Shown in pieces: positions 5,480 to 9,376 of a stretch of DNA of 9,376 nt. Numbering within the stretch: the first letter of the stretch is position 1; the number at the start of each line of letters is the position of its first letter. The position numbers and the translations under genes are program-made. The stretch spans positions 1 through 9,376 of the forward strand of contig NZ_JACRTG010000009.1 in the NCBI RefSeq assembly GCF_014385195.1, in the 5' to 3' direction. Below the pieces are notes generated by a model. It saw only the letters and a list, made by a program, of their open reading frames with translations, had not been told where the DNA came from and did not search any database. The stretch comes from Paratissierella segnis. GTDB taxonomy: Bacteria; Bacillota; Clostridia; Tissierellales; Tissierellaceae.

Positions 5480-8146
5480 TCATTTTTTTATTTTAATAAT
5501 TCTTAACTCACCTCCATTCATTTCAGGAAGTTTATTAGATACATCAACAATTTCTAATTCGTCGATCATATCAGTAATGTAGGCCTCTTTACCGTTATTG
5601 TATCCGATAAGTTCTCCTCCACTAGATGGATGGTTTTTGTTATTATAAAGTCTTAGAATATAGCTTTCGGATAAATCCGATTTAACAATTGTTCCAAAGC
5701 TTCCATCCAAATCTTTTACCTCCATAAATTCATAGCTTCTTGGCAAAGGCTTGCTTAGAGGATTGGTAGGGAAATATGAAATAGGATTAATAGATTTATC
5801 GAAATCTTGTTTCTGATAATAAGAATCTTCACAAGCATATTCAACATAAGCATTCGTAATTTTATTAGCGTCATATTTTTTATTAAAATAAAGAGCAAGC
5901 TCAAATTTGTTTTTCTTTTTCATTTGGCATTCCGGAGTGGAAAATACCATATAATCCAGTCCACTTGGCCTCCCTGGACGTCTGTTTAAATCAGGATATC
6001 CAAGTGCACCATATGATCGGAAAAGGGTAATTGATATATCGGAAAAATTATTCCCTATAAACTCATATTCTTTACTGCTTCTGGTAAATACACTTACAGT
6101 ATAGTCTTCATTTACCATGGATACATGGTTTAATAAAGGAAATGTTGGGCTTGGCTCTTCAAACCACTTTTCTTCCCTCCATATTTTTAGTTCTTCCGGA
6201 TTTGTTTTCCGTTTTATATATCCATACTGCGTTCCTGCATAAGAATATTCATTTTTGCTAGTACCCCTAAATACAATCCTTACACGATGCTGCTCTGATT
6301 TATTATCAACTTCTCCACTTATCTCAATAACATCGCTGTCCTTTTTTAATGATATTTGTATCGAATACAACATCTCATCATCACATATTTTGGTTTTCCG
6401 TTTGGACAAGTCAGATGGTATCAACATCTTACCTTTTATTTTCATTATGCTTATTTCTTTTGAAATTCTGTAGTCAACATCTGAATTATCCATATAATCA
6501 TGAAGTATAAGATCATGATCGGGATATGAATAGTCAAAACTATCACCTTCATCTCCAGATTCTTCTATATAAATTGCTTTTTCAATCTTCAAATCAAGTT
6601 TTTTATCATGAATGACAATTCCATCTTGATTCTGATAAATTTTATATCTATTATTTTCTATAAACCGGTCATATTGTGTAAATAAATTAAAACTAGCTTC
6701 ATCTACCTCTATTACACTAAAAGTTTTATATGAAATACCATTGAATTCACATGTCTTAAAAACAATATCTGTTTCATAATAAAATTTACTATAGTCAATA
6801 AGTTCTGCATCTTTACGAAGTACACCACAGTTTTTCTTTATACTTTTTACAACTGTAAAGGAAATATTGTCTCCATTTTCATCAAGTATTTTGAAATTAG
6901 GAGTTTTTGTAAGTATTTTAAAAGAACCAATTATTCTTCTCTTTTCAGGTAATGTATTAAATACAACAAGTGGATATGATTCGCTGTTATCCTTTTCTAA
7001 CGATATAGAAACAAGCTTCATCAAATAAATTTTTGCAGAAGTCGCAAGATTTAAAACGTTCTTTGTCTCTCTTTCTATGTAATTGTTAGTTTCATCTGTT
7101 AGGTTTGCAGAAGAATGGGTCTGACATTTAACAAGATTTTCCCATGCCTTATCTATAATTCCATGATCATATTCTATCCCTAGCGAATCAAGCATTGACA
7201 TCAATGGCTGAAGTTCATAGGTAAGTATCCTCTCACATCTATCTTGAAGTCCTTTAATGTCTGATCTAGCTGAAAATATTGATTTATGTACTCTATGGTA
7301 TTGTGTAGAGAAAAGTTCGCTTTTATGAGTTTGCAAATTTTTACCCTCTGCTCTTACATGATTACAAAATTCTTCCCATGTAGTAAGTTTAAAAACGATA
7401 TCATCCTGTTTTTTGTTATAAAATTCTATTTTTTTAGGAATGTCTAATATAGCAGGATTTTGGTCAAAACCTAACGGAAATACAAATTCATTTTGAACTG
7501 TAGAAAACTTCAAAAGTCGTTCTATTAAACTTTTAACGCTTATTTTATTATAATCCTTAGCCTCTTCCTCAAATAGAATGCCTTCTTTAAATGCATAACA
7601 ACCATACCCATAACCTGAAAGCATAGTACAAACCAAAAGTTTACTGCCATCATTTGACTCCATATAAAATTCATTTCCAAGTTCATAAGAATCGCCTACT
7701 CCTCTGGTAATAACAAAGTCTTTAATCCCAAATTTATTAAATATTTTGGGAAAATCATAAGAATGACCAAAAGAATCTGGCAAATATGCAATTTTTGATA
7801 TAGTACCAAGCTTCCTCGCTGTTTTAATACCTAGCCTTAGATTATTAACAACTGACTCTCCACTCGAAATAAAACAGTCCAGCTGAGAATTAAACGGACC
7901 TATAATAAGTTTTCCACTTCTTACTAGTTCCTCTATATATAATTCATCTTCCGGATGCATATATAAGTATTCATCAATTGGTGCAGTTTGCCCGTCCATA
8001 AAGAAATTTACAATCTTTCCATCCTTAAACCCCCTTATCATCTCCTTCATATTATAACTAAACTGTACAGCTGCATCTTGAACAGTAAAATACCATATCA
8101 AATCCCAATGAGTATGATGAATGCAATGAGCAATCTTTTTAGACAT
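5480..8146 (-). CDS. mngB: GH38 alpha-mannosidase, MngB (mannosylglycerate hydrolase) type
   Basis: An 888-residue cytoplasmic glycoside hydrolase with no signal peptide. The N-terminal GH38 catalytic domain (~1-260) has HTHWD (H11/H13/D15; H13 and D15 as metal ligands) and YLPDSFGHS with the probable nucleophile D124. A helical domain (~275-370) and C-terminal beta-sandwich domains follow. EESGDEGDSFDYS and RPGRPSG closely resemble stretches of E. coli MngB (877 aa), which hydrolyses 6-phosphomannosyl-glycerate to mannose-6-phosphate and glycerate. Several catalytic-domain motifs differ: HWDREW reads HWDLIW, GHD reads GFD (D228 kept), and HAHDS reads QTHSS (H344 kept). Metal ligands and nucleophile survive, so activity is likely but specificity may differ; streptococcal GH38 relatives cleave alpha-1,3-mannosides. 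AGGAGG 8 nt before ATG 8146 fixes the start over the in-frame TTG at 8167. It is the first gene of the operon. Confidence 0.88.
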   Translation of the reverse strand: MSKKIAHCIHHTHWDLIWYFTVQDAAVQFSYNMKEMIRGFKDGKIVNFFMDGQTAPIDEYLYMHPEDELYIEELVRSGKLIIGPFNSQLDCFISSGESVVNNLRLGIKTARKLGTISKIAYLPDSFGHSYDFPKIFNKFGIKDFVITRGVGDSYELGNEFYMESNDGSKLLVCTMLSGYGYGCYAFKEGILFEEEAKDYNKISVKSLIERLLKFSTVQNEFVFPLGFDQNPAILDIPKKIEFYNKKQDDIVFKLTTWEEFCNHVRAEGKNLQTHKSELFSTQYHRVHKSIFSARSDIKGLQDRCERILTYELQPLMSMLDSLGIEYDHGIIDKAWENLVKCQTHSSANLTDETNNYIERETKNVLNLATSAKIYLMKLVSISLEKDNSESYPLVVFNTLPEKRRIIGSFKILTKTPNFKILDENGDNISFTVVKSIKKNCGVLRKDAELIDYSKFYYETDIVFKTCEFNGISYKTFSVIEVDEASFNLFTQYDRFIENNRYKIYQNQDGIVIHDKKLDLKIEKAIYIEESGDEGDSFDYSYPDHDLILHDYMDNSDVDYRISKEISIMKIKGKMLIPSDLSKRKTKICDDEMLYSIQISLKKDSDVIEISGEVDNKSEQHRVRIVFRGTSKNEYSYAGTQYGYIKRKTNPEELKIWREEKWFEEPSPTFPLLNHVSMVNEDYTVSVFTRSSKEYEFIGNNFSDISITLFRSYGALGYPDLNRRPGRPSGLDYMVFSTPECQMKKKNKFELALYFNKKYDANKITNAYVEYACEDSYYQKQDFDKSINPISYFPTNPLSKPLPRSYEFMEVKDLDGSFGTIVKSDLSESYILRLYNNKNHPSSGGELIGYNNGKEAYITDMIDELEIVDVSNKLPEMNGGELRIIKIKK

Positions 8147-8308
8147 TTTACTTCCTCCTTCTATCAATTATTTTTATAAAACGGCTTCTTCATCTGTTTA
8201 ATCTTTTAATAATTGTTATGCCACTATTCTTTCGTAAAATTCATTTTATATTAATTTTAATAAGTCTAATGATATTTGCTATAATTTTATTAGCTTTTAT
8301 AATTTTGA
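8147..8308 (-). other. Untranslated leader of the mannoside operon
   Basis: About 160 nt lie between the predicted transcription start (~8308) and the mannosidase ATG. The leader is AT-rich, ends with a strong AGGAGG site, and shows no strong GC stem or recognisable riboswitch. ATTGTTAT at 8212-8219 repeats one half of the repressor-gene operator (9143-9150) and could be an accessory site, though an 8-bp AT-rich match may be chance. Confidence 0.4.
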
Positions 8309-8344
8309 TTTTACATTATAATGTTATGACATTATGATGTAAAA
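8309..8344. promoter_or_regulatory. 36-bp palindromic operator covering the mannoside operon promoter
   Basis: Positions 8309-8344 form an imperfect palindrome in which 16 of 18 base pairs are symmetric (mismatches at 8317/8336 and 8325/8328). It can also be read as two 12-bp palindromes 16 bp apart: ACATTATAATGT (8313-8324, perfect) and ACATTATGATGT (8329-8340). The centre contains TGTTATGACA, nearly the same as TGTTATAACA in the palindrome upstream of the GntR gene. It overlaps both promoter hexamers, so bound repressor would block RNA polymerase. The GntR/UTRA protein encoded just upstream is the obvious candidate ligand. Confidence 0.65.
8315..8343 (-). promoter_or_regulatory. Sigma-A-type promoter of the mannoside operon
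   Basis: On the minus strand TTTACA (8343-8338, 5 of 6 to TTGACA) is followed by a 17-bp spacer and a perfect TATAAT (8320-8315). Transcription would start near 8308 and run through the mannosidase, IIB, IIC, IIA and isomerase genes. It lies just after the GntR stop codon, so the operon has its own promoter besides any read-through from the regulator gene. Confidence 0.75.
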
Positions 8345-8361
8345 AATTACAACATCCCCTC

Positions 8362-9078
8362 TTATTTTTCTACATTACCTATATAATACCTATATTCACT
8401 TCCAACATAAAAGCATTCAGAATATTCACGAAAAGATTTTCCTATTTCCTTTGTAAATCTGACACGCTTTAAAATTGGTGTGTATTTTGTAATATTTAAA
8501 GTTTTCATAAGTTCATCATCAGGAAGCACTGCTTCAACATATTCATTTATTGAGTTAACAATAATTCCAAAAGTACTTAAATATTCATAGAATGAGCCGT
8601 AATAATCCTTACTGTCTAGAGAATAGTTTTCATTACACACAAAATACGTATCAAAAAAAGCAAATGCGCTTTCATAAATACCAAGAACTCTCCTCAAATT
8701 CATGACTGGAATATTGCTTTCGATATTTAAACAATTAGCTATTTTTCTACTTGCTGGTATTTTCTGAATTGAAGCACTTATAGTATGCGCTTCTTTTCCA
8801 AGGTCTGTCATCTCCTGAGTGAATCCTTTAATAGAAGTTAAGGATTCTTGTTGATCCATCCCACGTACAAAAGTACCAATAGCTCTCTTACGATATAAAA
8901 GCCCTTCCTGCACAAGAAGATCTATTGCCTTTCTAATGGTAATGCGACTAACATTATAAATGTCACATAGTTCCATTTCTGTTGGAATCTGTTCATCTAC
9001 TTTCCACTCATTTGTATATATTTTAAAACGTAAATCATTAAAAACTTCTGCATATAAGGGCAATTTATTAATATTCAC
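8362..9078 (-). CDS. GntR family, HutC/UTRA-type transcriptional repressor (MngR-like)
   Basis: A 238-residue one-component regulator. Residues ~6-72 are the GntR winged helix (LPLYAEVFNDLRFKI, then EQIPTEMELCDIYNVSRITIRKAI, then the wing IGTFV). Residues ~82-235 are the UTRA ligand domain, opened by the typical SIKGFTQEMTDLGKEAHT. UTRA repressors usually bind phosphorylated sugars or small metabolites and release DNA on binding. E. coli MngR belongs to this class, and the position directly before the mannosidase/PTS operon suggests the same job, with a 6-phosphomannosyl compound or mannose-6-phosphate as possible inducer. The start is chosen at GTG 9078, 8 nt after AGGTGG (9092-9087). ATG 9084 lies only 2 nt from that site, and ATG 9132, which adds 18 residues not typical of the family, has no recognisable site. 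Confidence 0.9.
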   Translation of the reverse strand: MNINKLPLYAEVFNDLRFKIYTNEWKVDEQIPTEMELCDIYNVSRITIRKAIDLLVQEGLLYRKRAIGTFVRGMDQQESLTSIKGFTQEMTDLGKEAHTISASIQKIPASRKIANCLNIESNIPVMNLRRVLGIYESAFAFFDTYFVCNENYSLDSKDYYGSFYEYLSTFGIIVNSINEYVEAVLPDDELMKTLNITKYTPILKRVRFTKEIGKSFREYSECFYVGSEYRYYIGNVEK

Positions 9079-9138
9079 ATACATTCCCACCTGTTCATTT
9101 ATACAAGAATTCAAGGAATATGACATTCTCATTTAAAG

Positions 9139-9160
9139 TAATATTGTTATAACAATGTTA
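9139..9160. promoter_or_regulatory. Palindromic operator upstream of the GntR gene (autoregulation)
   Basis: The core ATTGTTATAACAAT (9143-9156) is a perfect 14-bp palindrome, extended to 22 bp with a single mismatched pair (9142/9157). The central GTTATAAC fits the GT-N-AC layout of HutC-type GntR operators. It begins directly after the probable -10 box, on the expected transcription start. TGTTATAACA matches the centre of the operon operator at 9 of 10 bases. Confidence 0.65.
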
Positions 9161-9189
9161 ATAGTATCATATTTTAAAATCATAATCAA
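9161..9189 (-). promoter_or_regulatory. Promoter of the GntR regulator gene
   Basis: On the minus strand TTGATT (9189-9184) is followed by a 17-bp spacer and TACTAT (9166-9161) preceded by TGA, an extended -10. Each hexamer matches consensus at 4 of 6, but the spacing and the extended -10 support it. Transcription would begin around 9154, inside the palindromic operator. It lies just downstream of the rRNA terminator, so the regulator has its own transcript. Confidence 0.55.
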
Positions 9190-9199
9190 GCTATTTTTA

Positions 9200-9249
9200 A
9201 GAAATAAAAGATCCTATTACTTGTATTTGTAATAGGATCTTTTATTTCT
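9200..9249 (-). terminator. Intrinsic terminator of the rRNA operon
   Basis: The arms 9200-9220 and 9229-9249 are perfect reverse complements (21 bp) around an 8-nt loop. Read on the minus strand, the core stem GATCCTATTAC / GTAATAGGATC is followed by CTTTTATTTCTT, a U-rich tail. The hairpin starts 5 nt after the 3' end of the 5S rRNA. Because of its symmetry it also works as a hairpin plus U-tract on the plus strand, so it may terminate both ways. Confidence 0.92.
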
Positions 9250-9253
9250 ATTA

Positions 9254-9370
9254 GCCTGGCAACTTCCTACTCTCCCAGAGCGTTACCACTCAAGTACCAT
9301 CGGCGTTAAGAGGCTTAACTTCTGTGTTCGGTATGGGTACAGGTGTTTCCCTCTTGCTATCGTCACCAGA
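9254..9370 (-). rRNA. rrf: 5S ribosomal RNA
   Basis: The minus strand from 9370 reads TCTGGTGACGATAGC at the 5' end, then CCCATACCGAACACAGAAGTTAAGC, the near-universal bacterial 5S loop B/C region, then CGCCGATGGTA, and ends with GGGAGAGTAGGAAGTTGCCAGGC. The first and last bases pair to form helix I (CTGG with CCAG). About 117 nt, the usual length, and intact; exact ends may shift by a base or two. It is followed by a strong terminator, so it is the last gene of an rRNA operon whose other genes lie beyond the right edge. Confidence 0.97.
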
Positions 9371-9376
9371 CGAAAA

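Noticed and set aside
8147..8167. Seven-codon extension of the mannosidase starting at TTG
   Set aside because: The extension encodes the AGGAGG ribosome binding site itself; ATG 8146 is ideally spaced from it.
8658..8678. Catabolite-repression (cre)-like sequence ATGAAAGCGCATTTG on the minus strand
   Set aside because: The first half fits cre but the second half has two mismatches, and it lies within the GntR coding sequence, far from the operon promoter. No better cre site was found by eye in the promoter region.
1..9376. CRISPR arrays, tRNA genes and complete insertion sequences
   Set aside because: No regularly spaced direct repeats, tRNA-like cloverleaf sequence or transposase gene could be seen anywhere in the window.

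Overview
The window is AT-rich Gram-positive DNA, most probably from a low-GC member of the Clostridia. The evidence is strong AGGAGG-type ribosome binding sites, TTG/GTG start codons, a Firmicute-type 5S rRNA and a PTS sugar operon with separate EII subunits. No species can be named from the sequence alone.

Layout, left to right. Positions 1-217 hold no gene. The first ~40 bases are unusually GC-rich and may be the edge of another element, followed by an inverted repeat and a probable extended -10 promoter. Positions 218-1660 (+) encode a MocR-type regulator, a GntR winged helix fused to an aminotransferase-like PLP domain. A GC-rich hairpin at 1678-1694 separates it from a convergent operon on the minus strand. 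In transcription order the minus strand reads: 5S rRNA (9370-9254) with its terminator hairpin (9249-9200); a GntR/UTRA repressor (9078-8362); a GH38 alpha-mannosidase of the MngB type (8146-5480); PTS fructose-family IIB (5464-5135), IIC (5132-4098) and IIA (4073-3624); and a long class I mannose-6-phosphate isomerase (3473-1731).

Taken together, the minus-strand genes form a complete import-and-cleave route. The IIA/IIB/IIC permease would import and phosphorylate a mannosyl compound. The GH38 enzyme would split the 6-phosphomannosyl product in the cytoplasm. The isomerase would then turn the released mannose-6-phosphate into fructose-6-phosphate for glycolysis. The layout parallels the E. 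coli mng (2-O-alpha-mannosyl-D-glycerate) system, but the permease is split into three genes, an isomerase is added, and the hydrolase departs from E. coli MngB at several conserved active-site motifs. The true substrate is therefore open.

Regulation is visible. The operon promoter (TTTACA-17-TATAAT) lies wholly inside a 36-bp imperfect palindrome. A second palindrome sharing TGTTATRACA sits just after the repressor's own -10 box. This points to coordinated repression and autoregulation by the GntR/UTRA protein. A perfect 17-bp inverted repeat with a 39-nt loop lies between the IIA and isomerase genes and may set their relative expression.
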